Shown here: in pieces, positions 1 through 8,764 of the stretch | Numbering within the stretch: the stretch's first letter is position 1 | How the letters are laid out: each line of letters begins with the position of its first letter | Assembly: GCA_964584755.1 (NCBI GenBank) | Contig: CAZPAV010000003.1 | Location: 1 to 64,000, forward strand | Origin: CAZPAV01 sp964584755 | GTDB lineage: Bacteria; Actinomycetota; Acidimicrobiia; Spongiisociales; UBA5794 | Length of the DNA: 64,000 nucleotides | Direction: 5' to 3' | Notes under the pieces: model-generated | The model's input: only the letters and a program-made list of their open reading frames with translations | Databases searched by the model: none | What the model was told of the DNA's origin: nothing | Program-made: the position numbers and the translations under genes

Positions 1-26
1 TTTTGTTATTACAATCAGAGGACTGA

Positions 27-461
27 TTAGGTGGTGCGAAGGAGTCGCGTGGCGCCGGAGAGGGGTATAGGCCGGCCGCCTCGCGGGGTCCGCGCCACCG
101 TGGCGGTCGCGGCGACCGCCTCGGCCGCGGGGAACCCCGGCCAGACCTCCGGATCGGGCCCGCCGTCCCGAAAGGAGAACCCCACGAAGAGGGGCTGGTC
201 GTCGGGAAGCGAGGCCGTCTCGTCCCGGAGCCGCTCGAGGCGGTCCCCCCCGGCGGCCCGTGCCCGCCACGCCACCCCGAGCCCACCGAGGGCCGGCCCT
301 CCCGGAACGGCGAAGTAGCGGACGTCGGCGAAGCGTCCCGCCCCGGCGCGCACGAACGCGAGCGGGTCGACGTCGCAGGGCACCGACGCGAAGCGCACTC
401 CCCCACCGGCGGGAAGCGCGGCGGCGATCCGATCGAGGAGGTCGGGGGGGAGGAGCGGCAC
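27..461 (-). CDS. Isochorismate synthase, N-terminal fragment (3' end lost)
   Basis: This 144-residue product resembles only the N-terminal part of isochorismate/chorismate-utilising synthases (MenF/EntC type), which make isochorismate from chorismate for menaquinone or siderophore synthesis. The resemblance rests on the segment FVGFSFRDGG followed by a WPGFP-like stretch near residues 92-110. Full-length members are around 400 residues or more, and the whole chorismate-binding domain is missing here. The GTG at 459-461 is the likely start because an in-frame TGA lies just upstream. The stop codon falls in the first 29 bases, which are AT-rich unlike everything else, so the truncation is probably the end of the assembled scaffold rather than a true short gene. 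The family call is moderately sure. Confidence 0.55.
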   Translation of the reverse strand: MPLLPPDLLDRIAAALPAGGGVRFASVPCDVDPLAFVRAGAGRFADVRYFAVPGGPALGGLGVAWRARAAGGDRLERLRDETASLPDDQPLFVGFSFRDGGPDPEVWPGFPAAEAVAATATVARTPRGGRPIPLSGATRLLRTT

Positions 462-527
462 GAGGGGGAATGGTAACGGTCACACCGGGACGACGAGCCC
501 GCCGGGCGGGCGCGTCCGCTCCGCTCC

Positions 528-1133
528 TCAGGCCCCGGTGTCGTCGATCCGCCAGACGAGGCGGTTCTCGACCCGGATCACGCCATCGAGTCGGCGGGTG
601 AGCTCCTCGAGCAGACGCGACTCGGTGCGCGTGCCGATCTCGCCGACGAGCGTCACCACCCCGTTGACGACCCCGACCTCGATGACGTCCGGGTCGACGA
701 AGAGGACCCTCCGCAACAGGTCCTCCCGGATCTCGTCCTCGATGATGTCGTCGGGGCGGGTGAACACCGAGACGATGTCCGCCCGGGAGATGATCCCGAG
801 GAGGTGCCCGTCGCCATCGACGACCGGGAGTCGCTTCACGCCGCGGTCGCACATGATCCGGGCGGCATCGAGGATGTCGACGTCGGCGGCCACGGTGATG
901 ACGTCGCGCGACATGACCTCACCGACGTGCTCGACGTCGATGGAGCGCTCGGCGCGTTCCACCTCGAGACGGAGGTAGTCGGCCTCGGTGATGATGCCGA
1001 GGAGCATCCGGGATCCCTTGACCACCGGCAGGCCGCTCACCCGGTTGCGGAACATGAGACGCGCCGCGTCGCGCAGTCCCGTGTCCTCGGCGACGGTGAT
1101 GACGTCCGTGGTCATGAGGTCGACGACCTTCAT
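528..1133 (-). CDS. Two CBS domains plus BON domain protein
   Basis: The protein has 201 residues. An N-terminal pair of CBS domains (about residues 1-125) starts MKVVDLMTTDVITVAEDTGL and contains the repeated elements LPVVKGSRMLLGIITEADYL and LPVVDGDGHLLGIISRADIV. A C-terminal BON domain follows (about 130-195, with VNGVVTLVGEIGT). CBS pairs bind adenine nucleotides and act as regulatory modules; BON domains are thought to bind membranes or hydrophobic ligands. CBS-BON proteins are common in actinobacteria, but their targets are mostly unknown. The ATG at 1131-1133 is preferred over upstream in-frame starts because the homologous domain begins exactly there and a purine-rich GGAGCGAG precedes it. 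It lies 31 bp downstream of the acyl-CoA synthetase fusion gene and may be cotranscribed with it. Confidence 0.85.
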   Translation of the reverse strand: MKVVDLMTTDVITVAEDTGLRDAARLMFRNRVSGLPVVKGSRMLLGIITEADYLRLEVERAERSIDVEHVGEVMSRDVITVAADVDILDAARIMCDRGVKRLPVVDGDGHLLGIISRADIVSVFTRPDDIIEDEIREDLLRRVLFVDPDVIEVGVVNGVVTLVGEIGTRTESRLLEELTRRLDGVIRVENRLVWRIDDTGA

Positions 1134-1164
1134 CTCGCTCCGTTCTCGATCACTCCGCGCCGGG

Positions 1165-3933
1165 TCATTCTGGCATCGTCCCGGGTGTCTCCCCCAACGA
1201 GCCGACGAGATCCGCGGCGACGTCGGCGAGGCCCGGCTCACGCGGAACCACCCGGATGCGCGCGTCCACGACGGTCACCCCGGCCCCCGGAGGTCCCACG
1301 AGGACCGGGTTGAGGTCCATCTCGGCGATCTCGGGCAGGTCCTCGACCATCGCCGAGACCCGCAGCAGGGTCTCGGCCACCGCATCGACGTCGCCCGGTG
1401 GACCGCCCCGGTACCCCTCGAGCAGCCGGGCCGAGCGCACCTCGCCGATCATCTCCCGGACGTCGACGTCGGTGAGGGGCGGGATCCGGAAGGCCACGTC
1501 GCCGATGAGCTCGACGAAGATGCCGCCGAGACCGAACCCGACGAGGGGACCGAAGTTCGGGTCCTCGGTCGTCCCGATGAGCACCTCGTGGCCCCCCTCG
1601 ACGAACTCCTGGACGAGGACGCCCTCGGCGTCCGGGACGGCGGCGGAGACTCGCCGGTACGCCTCCCGCACCTCCCCCCCGTCGCGGAGATCGAGCGCGA
1701 CCCCGCCGACGTCCGACTTGTGGACCGCCGAGGGGGCGACGACCTTGAGCACGACCGGTCCACCGACGGAGGCGGCGGCGGCGACCGCAGCGTCCTCGTC
1801 GTGGACGACGGTCGAGAACGGCACCCGGATCCCGTACGCGGCGAGAACGCCGTCGACCTCGGCCGGTTCGAGCCAGCCGCCTCCGCCGCCGCGACGCGCC
1901 AACGCCCCGGCGACCACCGCCCCGGCGCGCTCCCGATCGACGTCACCGAAGGTCACCGGCTCCCCCCGGGGTCGCGCCAGCCACTCGGCGCGCTCCACGG
2001 CCGCCACGAGGGCGTTCGCCGCCCGCTCCGGGAAGGGGTACGTCGGGACGATGGCGCGCGCCCCGGCCGTCGCGGGGGCCACACCGTCGGGGTGCATGTA
2101 CACGGTGAGGAAGGTCTTCTCGCCGTGGTGCTGCGCCGCGGCGTCACCGATCGCCGCCACCGTCTCGGCGACGCCGCGGGGGGACGCCGGGATGAAGATG
2201 GCGATCACCGTGTCGACCTCGTCGGCGGTGAGGAGCCGGTCGAGCACGGCCCGGTACTGGTCGGGTCCGGCCGAGGCGATCATGTCGACCGGGTTCCGCA
2301 CGGCGGCGTCGGGGCTGAGGAGGCTCCGGAGCTCCGCCTGGAGCTCCGGTCCGAACTCGGGAACCTCGAGCCCGCGGGAGACGAGGGCGTCGACGGCGAG
2401 GATCCCGGGCCCGCCCGCGTTCGTCACCACCGCCACCCGACGCCCCGCCGGCAGCGGCTGATTGGCGAGCAGGGCGCTCACGTCGAAGAGCCCCTCGAGC
2501 GTGTCCACGCGCGTGACCCCCGCCTGGCGGAACAGCGCGTCCACGGCGACATCGAGGCTGGCCAGCGACCCGGTGTGGCTCGACGCGGCACGGGCGCCCG
2601 CCTTCGTCCTCCCCGACTTCACCGCCACGATCGGCTTGCGGGTCGCGACCCGCCGGGCGGCACGAGCGAACCGCCGCGGACTCCCGAACGACTCGAGGTA
2701 GAGGAGGATCACGTCGGTCGCCGGGTCGCCCTCCCAGTAGACGAGCAGGTCGTCCCCAGAGACGTCGACGTTGTTCCCCACCGAGACGAAGCTCGAGATG
2801 CCGATGCTCGAACGTCGGGCGTTGGCGAGGATGCTCAGTCCGAGCGCGCCGGACTGACTCGAGATGGCCACGTTCCCCCGCGGCGCCCGTACCGGCCCGA
2901 ACTGCCCGTCGAGCCGGACCGCCGGGTCGGTGTTCACCAGGCCCATGCAGTTCGGGCCGATCATGCGCATCCCCGCGTCACGCACCACCCGCAGCAGACG
3001 CTCCTCCTCCCGCCGGCCGGCGGGCCCCGTCTCCCCGAACCCGGCGGTGATGACGACGAGACCCTTGACGCCCTTGCGGGCACACTCCTCTGCAACGGAC
3101 ACGACGTGCCGGGCCGGGACGACGACGAAGGCGAGATCGACCGAGTCGGGGATGTCGAGCACGCTGCGGTAGGCGGCGACCGATCGCACCACCGGAGTGG
3201 TCGGGTTCACCGGGTACACGGGACCGGCGAAGTCCCCGGCGATGAGGTTCGTGAAGAGGCGTCCCCCGATCGAGCCGGGATCGCGGCTGGCCCCGATCAC
3301 CGCGATCGAGTGTGGGTAGAAGAGCGGCATGAGCGACGCCGTCACCGAACGGCGGTGGTACCGGTCGACCGCCTCCCGGGTCGCCTCCGACTCCTCGGTG
3401 GGGAACTCCACGGTGTACACGCCCTCGTCGAGCTCGCGACGCATGGCGAAGCCGGCGTTCCGGAACACCCGCATCATGCCGCGGTTGTCGGCGAGGACGT
3501 GGGCGCGGAACGCCCGGATCCCCCGGGTGCGGGCGTACGCGGTGATCCGGTTGAGGAGGAGGGTGCCGATGCCCCGGTTCTGCTGGTCGTCGGAGACCGC
3601 GAAGGCGACCTCGGCGACGGCGGGGTCCTCGACGGTGACCATGTACCGGCCCACGCCCACGATCCGGGACCCGAGCAGCGCGACGAACGCCATGCGCCGG
3701 TCGTAGTCGAGTCGGGTGAAGTGGTCGAGCTCCGCGGCGGTGAGCTCACGCTTCACCTGGAAGAACCGGAAGTAGACGCTCTCGCGGGAGAGTCCCCGGA
3801 CCATCTCCTGGAGCGCCTCCCGGTCGGCGGGGAGGATGGGCCGCACCCGGATGGTGCCTCCGTCCTTGAGGACGGCGTCCTCCTCCCACGCCGGGGGATA
3901 CCCGGGGGGACGCTCGCCGGCTCCGTCGCTCAT
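1165..3933 (-). CDS. GNAT acetyltransferase / NDP-forming acyl-CoA synthetase fusion
   Basis: The 922-residue protein is a fusion. An N-terminal GNAT domain (about residues 25-180) carries the acetyl-CoA pyrophosphate-binding signature QQNRGIG at 117-123. It is followed by a CoA-binding Rossmann domain (from about 205, SIAVIGASRDPGSIGG), succinyl-CoA-ligase-like flavodoxin domains and a C-terminal ATP-grasp domain. The layout matches actinobacterial Pat-type protein acetyltransferases, which have the GNAT domain at the opposite end from Salmonella Pat. His453 in SSHTGS sits where NDP-forming acetyl-CoA synthetases carry their phosphorylated histidine, so the synthetase part may be catalytically active rather than only regulatory; that is inference. 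The ATG at 3933 follows a GGAGGAACC ribosome-binding site. Likely roles are lysine acetylation of metabolic enzymes and/or acyl-CoA interconversion. Confidence 0.88.
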   Translation of the reverse strand: MSDGAGERPPGYPPAWEEDAVLKDGGTIRVRPILPADREALQEMVRGLSRESVYFRFFQVKRELTAAELDHFTRLDYDRRMAFVALLGSRIVGVGRYMVTVEDPAVAEVAFAVSDDQQNRGIGTLLLNRITAYARTRGIRAFRAHVLADNRGMMRVFRNAGFAMRRELDEGVYTVEFPTEESEATREAVDRYHRRSVTASLMPLFYPHSIAVIGASRDPGSIGGRLFTNLIAGDFAGPVYPVNPTTPVVRSVAAYRSVLDIPDSVDLAFVVVPARHVVSVAEECARKGVKGLVVITAGFGETGPAGRREEERLLRVVRDAGMRMIGPNCMGLVNTDPAVRLDGQFGPVRAPRGNVAISSQSGALGLSILANARRSSIGISSFVSVGNNVDVSGDDLLVYWEGDPATDVILLYLESFGSPRRFARAARRVATRKPIVAVKSGRTKAGARAASSHTGSLASLDVAVDALFRQAGVTRVDTLEGLFDVSALLANQPLPAGRRVAVVTNAGGPGILAVDALVSRGLEVPEFGPELQAELRSLLSPDAAVRNPVDMIASAGPDQYRAVLDRLLTADEVDTVIAIFIPASPRGVAETVAAIGDAAAQHHGEKTFLTVYMHPDGVAPATAGARAIVPTYPFPERAANALVAAVERAEWLARPRGEPVTFGDVDRERAGAVVAGALARRGGGGGWLEPAEVDGVLAAYGIRVPFSTVVHDEDAAVAAAASVGGPVVLKVVAPSAVHKSDVGGVALDLRDGGEVREAYRRVSAAVPDAEGVLVQEFVEGGHEVLIGTTEDPNFGPLVGFGLGGIFVELIGDVAFRIPPLTDVDVREMIGEVRSARLLEGYRGGPPGDVDAVAETLLRVSAMVEDLPEIAEMDLNPVLVGPPGAGVTVVDARIRVVPREPGLADVAADLVGSLGETPGTMPE

Positions 3934-4028
3934 GGTTCCTCCCGGACGCGGGAGCGGATTCTCCCACGTCGCCGGCCGATCGACGACCGCGTTTGGGCGG
4001 CGTCGGCTCCGGCGGCGAGACTGGAGGG

Positions 4029-4814
4029 ATGCACGGTGACGTCTCCGCCGTCGGTCTCCTCCTCTCGGCCGGCCTCGTCGCCGTCGCCATCGCCGTCTCC
4101 CGGCTCCTCCGCATCGGGATCGAAGGCAGCATCCTGTGGGCCGCGGTGCGGGCTCTCGCCCAGCTCCTCGTGGTGGGTGGGGTGCTCGTGTTCGTCCTCG
4201 ACCCGGAGCGCTCCCTGGGCTGGTCCTTCGCGTGGATCCTCGTCATGGTCCTCTTCGCCGCCGACACGGTGGGACGGCGCGCCCCCGAGGTCCCGCGGGC
4301 GCGCCTCCTCGCCCTCGTGGCGTTCGGGGCCACCACCGTCGTCACCCTCGGCCTCCTCTTCGGACTCGGTGTGTTCCCCCTCGAGCCCCGAACCCTCGTC
4401 CCGCTGGCCGGCATGACGGTCGGCAACTCGATGACCGCCTGCATCCTCGTGGGACGTCGCATCGTCGCCGAGTTCCTCGACAAGCGACCCGAGATCGAGA
4501 CGCGGCTCGCGCTCGGCTTCCGGGCACGTGCCGCCTTCTCCCCCTACCTGCGCGCCGCGGTCCGCACCGCCCTCATCCCCCGCATCGAGACGACCAAGGC
4601 GGTGGGCATCGTCTTCCTCCCCGGAGCCATGACGGGCCTCATCCTCGCCGGGGTCGCCCCGCTCGAGGCGGTGGTCGTCCAGGTCGTCGTCATGTACCTC
4701 GTGCTCGCCGCGGCGACGGTCACCACGGGGGTCGTCGGCTCGGGTCTCGCCCGGGTGCTCTTCACTCCGGACGAGCGGGCGATCCACCTCCCCGGCGAGC
4801 GCGGCGGACGGTGA
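4029..4814 (+). CDS. FetB/UPF0014-type ABC transporter permease
   Basis: This 261-residue polytopic membrane protein belongs to the FetB (YbbM, UPF0014) family. The family hallmark region PLAGMTVGNSMTACILVGRR (about residues 130-149) and the later segment GIVFLPGAMTGLILAG are both present. E. coli FetB works with the ATPase FetA in iron homeostasis and oxidative-stress resistance. No ATPase gene is adjacent here, so the partner must be elsewhere or the function differs. The start at 4029 follows GGAGGG. The gene diverges from the acyl-CoA synthetase fusion. Its 3' end overlaps the convergent metallo-hydrolase gene by 53 bp. Confidence 0.85.
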   Translation: MHGDVSAVGLLLSAGLVAVAIAVSRLLRIGIEGSILWAAVRALAQLLVVGGVLVFVLDPERSLGWSFAWILVMVLFAADTVGRRAPEVPRARLLALVAFGATTVVTLGLLFGLGVFPLEPRTLVPLAGMTVGNSMTACILVGRRIVAEFLDKRPEIETRLALGFRARAAFSPYLRAAVRTALIPRIETTKAVGIVFLPGAMTGLILAGVAPLEAVVVQVVVMYLVLAAATVTTGVVGSGLARVLFTPDERAIHLPGERGGR

Positions 4815-5625
4815 GGCCGGCCCGCCGGGAGGGGTGGCGACCGGTGACGACGCGGGCGCGCACCAGAGCCACCCGCATCGTCGCCGCCGGGTAGGGCCCA
4901 CCCCGCGGATCCCGGTCCTCGAGGTGGCGACGGCACCAGGCCGCCACCGCCTCGAGCCGGGCCACCTGGCGGCGGACGCCGGTCGGGTCCATGACGTCGC
5001 CGTGTCCGGGAACGACCCGTCCGTAGGTGTCGAGCCGAAGCGCCCGGAGGGTCCGGGGCCAGCGCAGCGGGTCGGCGTCCTCGAAGGCGGGAGGCGAGCC
5101 CTCCTCGAGCAGATCCCCGGCGAAGGCGACGCCCGCGTCGGGCACGGCGACGATCACGTCACCCCGGGTGTGCCCCGGACCGCGGTGGGCGAGCACCACC
5201 CGGCGCCCCCCGAGGTCGAGGAGCACGTCCCCCACCACCGCCCGATCGGGGGGCACGATCGCCGTCGCGGCCACCTCGGGACGCCGGGCCGGCGGCAGCC
5301 AGGCGAGGGCGGCGGCCCGTGCGGCGGCACCGGCGGCGACCAGCTCCTCGCGCACCCGGGGGTGCGCCCAGAGGCGGGCGTCGGGGAAGGCGGCGTTCCC
5401 GAAGACGTGATCCCAGTGGGCGTGGGTGTTCACCACCGCGGCGACCGGCCACCCGAGTCGCTCCCGGACGCGGTCGCGGATCCACTCGCCCCGGGCCTGA
5501 CTCCAGCCGTCGTCGACGAGCAGCACCCGCCTCCCCCCGACGACGACCCCCACGTTGAGGCGCAGCACGGGGGAGGCGAGCCGGTACACGCCGTCGCCGA
5601 GCTCCTCCCAGCGGTCCTCGTCCAT
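4762..5625 (-). CDS. MBL-fold metallo-hydrolase
   Basis: The 287-residue protein has a metallo-beta-lactamase fold. The zinc motif THAHWDH is at about residues 87-93, a later histidine in HRGPGHTRGD follows, then the metal-bridging aspartate in VAFAGDLLEEGSPP and the terminal PGHGD histidine. The family hydrolyses thioesters, lactams, lactones or phosphoesters; the substrate cannot be told from sequence. Cytoplasmic location is likely, as there is no signal peptide. The last 50 or so residues are Arg/Pro-rich and overlap the convergent FetB-like gene, so the very C-terminus may be a read-through extension without function. A standalone gene, 24 bp upstream of the GGDEF-EAL gene. Confidence 0.8.
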   Translation of the reverse strand: MDEDRWEELGDGVYRLASPVLRLNVGVVVGGRRVLLVDDGWSQARGEWIRDRVRERLGWPVAAVVNTHAHWDHVFGNAAFPDARLWAHPRVREELVAAGAAARAAALAWLPPARRPEVAATAIVPPDRAVVGDVLLDLGGRRVVLAHRGPGHTRGDVIVAVPDAGVAFAGDLLEEGSPPAFEDADPLRWPRTLRALRLDTYGRVVPGHGDVMDPTGVRRQVARLEAVAAWCRRHLEDRDPRGGPYPAATMRVALVRARVVTGRHPSRRAGLTVRRARRGGGSPARPE

Positions 5626-5649
5626 CGCCGTCCCGTCACCGCGGCCGGC

Positions 5650-7683
5650 TCAGCGTACCGGGAGCCCGGGGAAGGTCACGCCGAACCGCTCCAGGTACCC
5701 GGGGACCTCGTCGGCCCGCAGGGGTCCGCCGAGGAGGAACCCCTGGGCCTTGCGACACCGGGCCCGTTCCAGGAAGGCGCGCTGGGCCGCGGTCTCCACG
5801 CCCTCGGCCACCGGCTCGAGCCCGAGGTGCGAGGCGAGCGAGATCGCCGCCGACACCACCGCGGCCGCTTCCGGGTCGGGGAGCCGGCCCACGAAGCTCC
5901 GGTCGATCTTCACCCCCGTCACCGGCAGTCGGGAGAGCGCCCCGAGGGAGACGGAGCCGGTGCCGAAGTCGTCGATCACCGCCCGAACGCCGAGCTCCCG
6001 GAGTCGCTCCAGGGCGCGCCGCACCACGACGGGGTCGCCGGCGAAGACGGACTCGGCGACGTCGATGGAGAGCCGCCTCGGATCGAGGTCGGCGACGGCG
6101 AGCGCGGTGGCCACCGTCTCGACGAGGTTGCCGTGCCGGAACTGGCGGGCCGAGACGTTCACCGCCACCTCGTCGACGAGGACGCCGCTCCGCAGCCAGT
6201 CGCGCATCTGGGCGCACACCCGGTCGAGCACCCACTCGCCGAGGGGGAGGATGAGGTCCGTCTCCTCGGCGAGGGGGATGAAGCGATTCGGTGGAACCGG
6301 ACCGAGCTCCGGATCGGTCCACCGCAGGAGCGCCTCGAGGGAGGTCACCCGACCGTGCTCGAGGTCGACGGTGGGCAGGTAGACGACGTCGAGTCCCTCG
6401 CCGGTGGTGACGGCGTGGCGGAGGCCGTCGATGAACGCGAGCCGTGCACCGGTGCGCTCCCGCAACTCTCGGGTGAAGTACTGGTAGGTGTTCCGGCCCG
6501 CCTCCTTGGCGGAGTACATGGCGATGTCGGCTCCCCGGAGGATCTCCTCGGCGTCCTCGCCGTCCACGGGGTAGATGGCGATCCCGATCGAGGTCGTCAC
6601 CCGGAGCTCCCGGTGCCCGATCCGGTAGGGCCGCCCGAGCGCGGCGAGGATCTTCGTGGCGACCCGGCCCGCGTCCTCGACACGGTGGCCGCCCTCGAGG
6701 ATGATGGTGAACTCGTCCCCCCCGAGACGGGCCACGGTGTCGCTCTCCCGCACCGAGCCGACGAGCCGCTCCGCCACCTGCCGCAGCAGGGCGTCCCCGG
6801 TGGCGTGCCCGTACCGGTCGTTCACCTGCTTGAAGTCGTCCACGTCGAGGAACATGACGGCCACGAGCCCGCCATCCCGCCGCGCCCGGGCGAGCGCGCC
6901 CTGGAGCCGATCGGCGAAGAGCGTCCGGTTGATGAGCCCCGTGAGGGAGTCGTAGCGCGCCAGGTACCCGATCCGCCGCGGATCGAGCTCGCGATCGAGA
7001 CCGCCGTGCCGGCGGCGCTCCCGCCCTCCCCGCCGCAGGAAGGCACGCAGCAGACGAGCCCCGCCGAGGAGGACGAGGAGCACCACCACGGCGAGGACCC
7101 CCAGCGCGACGCGCCGCAGATCGACGAGGGAGCGGAGGAAACGGGTCCGGGCCGCGTCCGCCAGCACGGCGACGGCGTCGCCGTACGCCGTGGCCGCATC
7201 GGCGAGGCCTTCCCGCACGGTCGGCGAGACGGTGTCCCCGGCGCCGACCGCGAGGATCCGCTCGACCGCGGCGGAGAGCTCCGCGGCTCGGGCGGCGACC
7301 GCCCCCAGTGGTTCCGCCAGATCCCCGTCGTCGAGCCGGCCGGCGGGCGTGCCCGCGGCGACGTCGCGCAGCGCGGCGTTCTTCTCCTCCAGCGCGGCGG
7401 CGACCTCGGGGGTGCTCGACGGGGCAGGCCCCTCCGCCACGGCGAGCATCCGCCGTGCCGTCTCGCCCTGCTCGAGGGCGAAGTCGAGGACGGCGATCTC
7501 ACGACCCTCGAGCATGGCGATCCTCACCACCGCGAGGACGCCGAGGAGCGCCGTCGCGGCGAGCACCAACGACACGAGGGCCGCCGGTCCGAGCGCGCCC
7601 CTCCCCCGGCGGGTGCCGGGGGCGGACGCGCCCCCGGTCACGGCCCCTCCGGCGCCTCGGGACCTGCGTTTCGCTCCGATCAC
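5650..7683 (-). CDS. Membrane GGDEF-EAL cyclic-di-GMP enzyme
   Basis: The 677-residue product has two predicted membrane helices (about 33-57 and 191-211) bracketing an extracytoplasmic sensor region. A GGDEF domain follows, with an intact GGDEF motif at 321-325 and an RESD inhibitory-site motif five residues before it. A C-terminal EAL domain carries EAL at 450-452, the DDFGTG loop and an EGVET segment. Both catalytic signatures are present, so it could make and degrade cyclic di-GMP. The GTG at 7681-7683 is the likely start, with GGAG about 10 bases upstream. The open frame extends much further upstream, but that part is antisense to the PAP2 gene and looks non-coding. Second-messenger turnover at the membrane is the expected role; the signal is unknown. 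Confidence 0.9.
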   Translation of the reverse strand: MIGAKRRSRGAGGAVTGGASAPGTRRGRGALGPAALVSLVLAATALLGVLAVVRIAMLEGREIAVLDFALEQGETARRMLAVAEGPAPSSTPEVAAALEEKNAALRDVAAGTPAGRLDDGDLAEPLGAVAARAAELSAAVERILAVGAGDTVSPTVREGLADAATAYGDAVAVLADAARTRFLRSLVDLRRVALGVLAVVVLLVLLGGARLLRAFLRRGGRERRRHGGLDRELDPRRIGYLARYDSLTGLINRTLFADRLQGALARARRDGGLVAVMFLDVDDFKQVNDRYGHATGDALLRQVAERLVGSVRESDTVARLGGDEFTIILEGGHRVEDAGRVATKILAALGRPYRIGHRELRVTTSIGIAIYPVDGEDAEEILRGADIAMYSAKEAGRNTYQYFTRELRERTGARLAFIDGLRHAVTTGEGLDVVYLPTVDLEHGRVTSLEALLRWTDPELGPVPPNRFIPLAEETDLILPLGEWVLDRVCAQMRDWLRSGVLVDEVAVNVSARQFRHGNLVETVATALAVADLDPRRLSIDVAESVFAGDPVVVRRALERLRELGVRAVIDDFGTGSVSLGALSRLPVTGVKIDRSFVGRLPDPEAAAVVSAAISLASHLGLEPVAEGVETAAQRAFLERARCRKAQGFLLGGPLRADEVPGYLERFGVTFPGLPVR

Positions 7684-7823
7684 ACCATGCTCCGTCCACC
7701 GGGCGGGCGACGGCCAGGACGACCACTCTGCGTGGTTATCGGCAGGAGGGCTCCCGAAGTTGAATCCGCGATCCGTCGCGGGCCCGGTAGCATCGCCTCC
7801 CCCCGGCCTCGAGAGGAGTCCCC

Positions 7824-7901
7824 GTGTCCGCCGTCCGCGATCCCGGCACCGTCGCCGCGCCCTCGCCTGTCGCCGGGGACGCGGCCCCGACACGACGGTG
7901 A
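7824..7901 (+). CDS. Possible 25-codon leader peptide before the PAP2 gene
   Basis: A GTG at 7824 follows a good GAGAGGAG ribosome-binding site and opens 25 codons ending in a TGA. That TGA overlaps the GTG start of the PAP2 gene (GTGA at 7898-7901). The arrangement suggests translational coupling. Alternatively it is the true N-terminus of the phosphatase in another frame, separated by a frameshift or sequencing error, because the ribosome-binding site belongs to this small frame and none is obvious for the next start. The peptide itself has no recognisable features. Confidence 0.3.
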   Translation: MSAVRDPGTVAAPSPVAGDAAPTRR

Positions 7902-8575
7902 GCTCGCCGCGACGCCGGCCCGCCGTCCTCGGCGCCCTCCTCGTCGCCGTGGCCCTCGTCCTGCTCCTCACCCCGGTCCCGGCGCTCCTCGGCGCCCTCG
8001 ACCGCGCCTGGCTGGCGGCCATGACCCGCAGCGAGTGGGGCCCGGCGACCCTCGCGGCCCGCCGGCTCGACCGGATCGGGAGCACCCTCGGGACCGTGAC
8101 CATCGGGGCCGCGGTCGCCCTCTGGCTCGCCCTCCGGCACGATCGACGGGGGCTGTGGATCTGGGTCCTCGGCGTGACGGGAGCGGAGCTCCTCACCTTC
8201 GCCGTGAAGCTCGTCGTGGCCCGTCCCCGACCCCCGACCGGACTCGTGGCGACGTTCGGGGCGTCCTTCCCGTCGGGGCACACCGCCGCCGCGGCGGCCA
8301 TGGTCACCGCCCTCGTCCTCGTCCTCACCGACCCGGTGGGGTCGCGACGCCGCCTGGCGGGCGCCCTCGGGACGCCGTACGTCGTCCTCATGGCCTGGAG
8401 CCGAACGTACCTGCGGGTCCACTGGCTCTCGGACGTCCTCGCCGGCGCGGTCCTCGGGGTGGCGACCGTCGTCGTCGTGGCGCGGCTCGCCGCGGCCGCT
8501 CGCGTCGCGACGCCGCGCCCGCCCCAGGGGGCGCCGCCGCGCGGCGGCCCGCCCCCGGGAGGTCCGGCCCGCTGA
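7898..8575 (+). CDS. PAP2-family membrane phosphatase
   Basis: This polytopic membrane protein of about 225 residues carries all three phosphatidic-acid-phosphatase type 2 signatures: KLVVARPRPP (KxxxxxxRP), PSGH within FPSGHTAAAA, and SRTYLRVHWLSD (SRxxxxxHxxxD). The family dephosphorylates lipid phosphates such as undecaprenyl pyrophosphate or phosphatidic acid, on or near the outer face of the membrane. The GTG at 7898 starts the frame but has no clear ribosome-binding site of its own. It overlaps the stop of a small upstream frame that does have one, so coupling or a frameshift is possible. The C-terminal tail is Pro/Gly/Arg-rich. The exact lipid substrate is not predictable. Confidence 0.85.
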   Translation: MSSPRRRPAVLGALLVAVALVLLLTPVPALLGALDRAWLAAMTRSEWGPATLAARRLDRIGSTLGTVTIGAAVALWLALRHDRRGLWIWVLGVTGAELLTFAVKLVVARPRPPTGLVATFGASFPSGHTAAAAAMVTALVLVLTDPVGSRRRLAGALGTPYVVLMAWSRTYLRVHWLSDVLAGAVLGVATVVVVARLAAAARVATPRPPQGAPPRGGPPPGGPAR

Positions 8576-8595
8576 CCGGCGTCCCGCCGGCGTCG

Positions 8596-8678
8596 TGCCC
8601 GGGGAGGGATTCGAACCCCCACGCCCCGAAGGGCCACGGATTTTAAGTCCGCCGCGTCTGCCGTTCCGCCACCCGGGC
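8596..8678 (-). tRNA. tRNA-Leu (TAA anticodon)
   Basis: Read on the minus strand, the 5' arm GCCCGGG pairs with CCCGGGC at the 3' end, the T-arm contains GGTTCGAATCC, and the anticodon loop CTTAAAA gives TAA. The variable arm is long, as expected for a leucine tRNA (83 nt). The discriminator is A and CCA is not encoded. It lies between the convergent PAP2 gene and the divergent EF-G-like gene. Confidence 0.95.
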
Positions 8679-8724
8679 CGGCACCCAATCTATCCCCCCC
8701 GGGACGGGCCCCGACCCGCCTGAG

Positions 8725-8730
8725 TAACCT
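8725..8730 (+). promoter_or_regulatory. Candidate -10 element for the EF-G-like gene
   Basis: TAACCT fits the actinobacterial TANNNT -10 pattern. It would place transcription initiation near 8737, about 28 bases before the GTG start, leaving room for the GGAGG at about 8752. No good -35 element is visible. Confidence 0.35.
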
Positions 8731-8764
8731 CTGGGGACCAGCGGTCGAGACGGAGGCTCATGTC

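Noticed and set aside
988..4416. Very long plus-strand open frame opposite the acyl-CoA synthetase fusion
   Set aside because: Composition is Arg/Gly/His/Asp-rich with no domain, and it mirrors the codon pattern of the real minus-strand gene. Such shadow frames are expected at this GC content.
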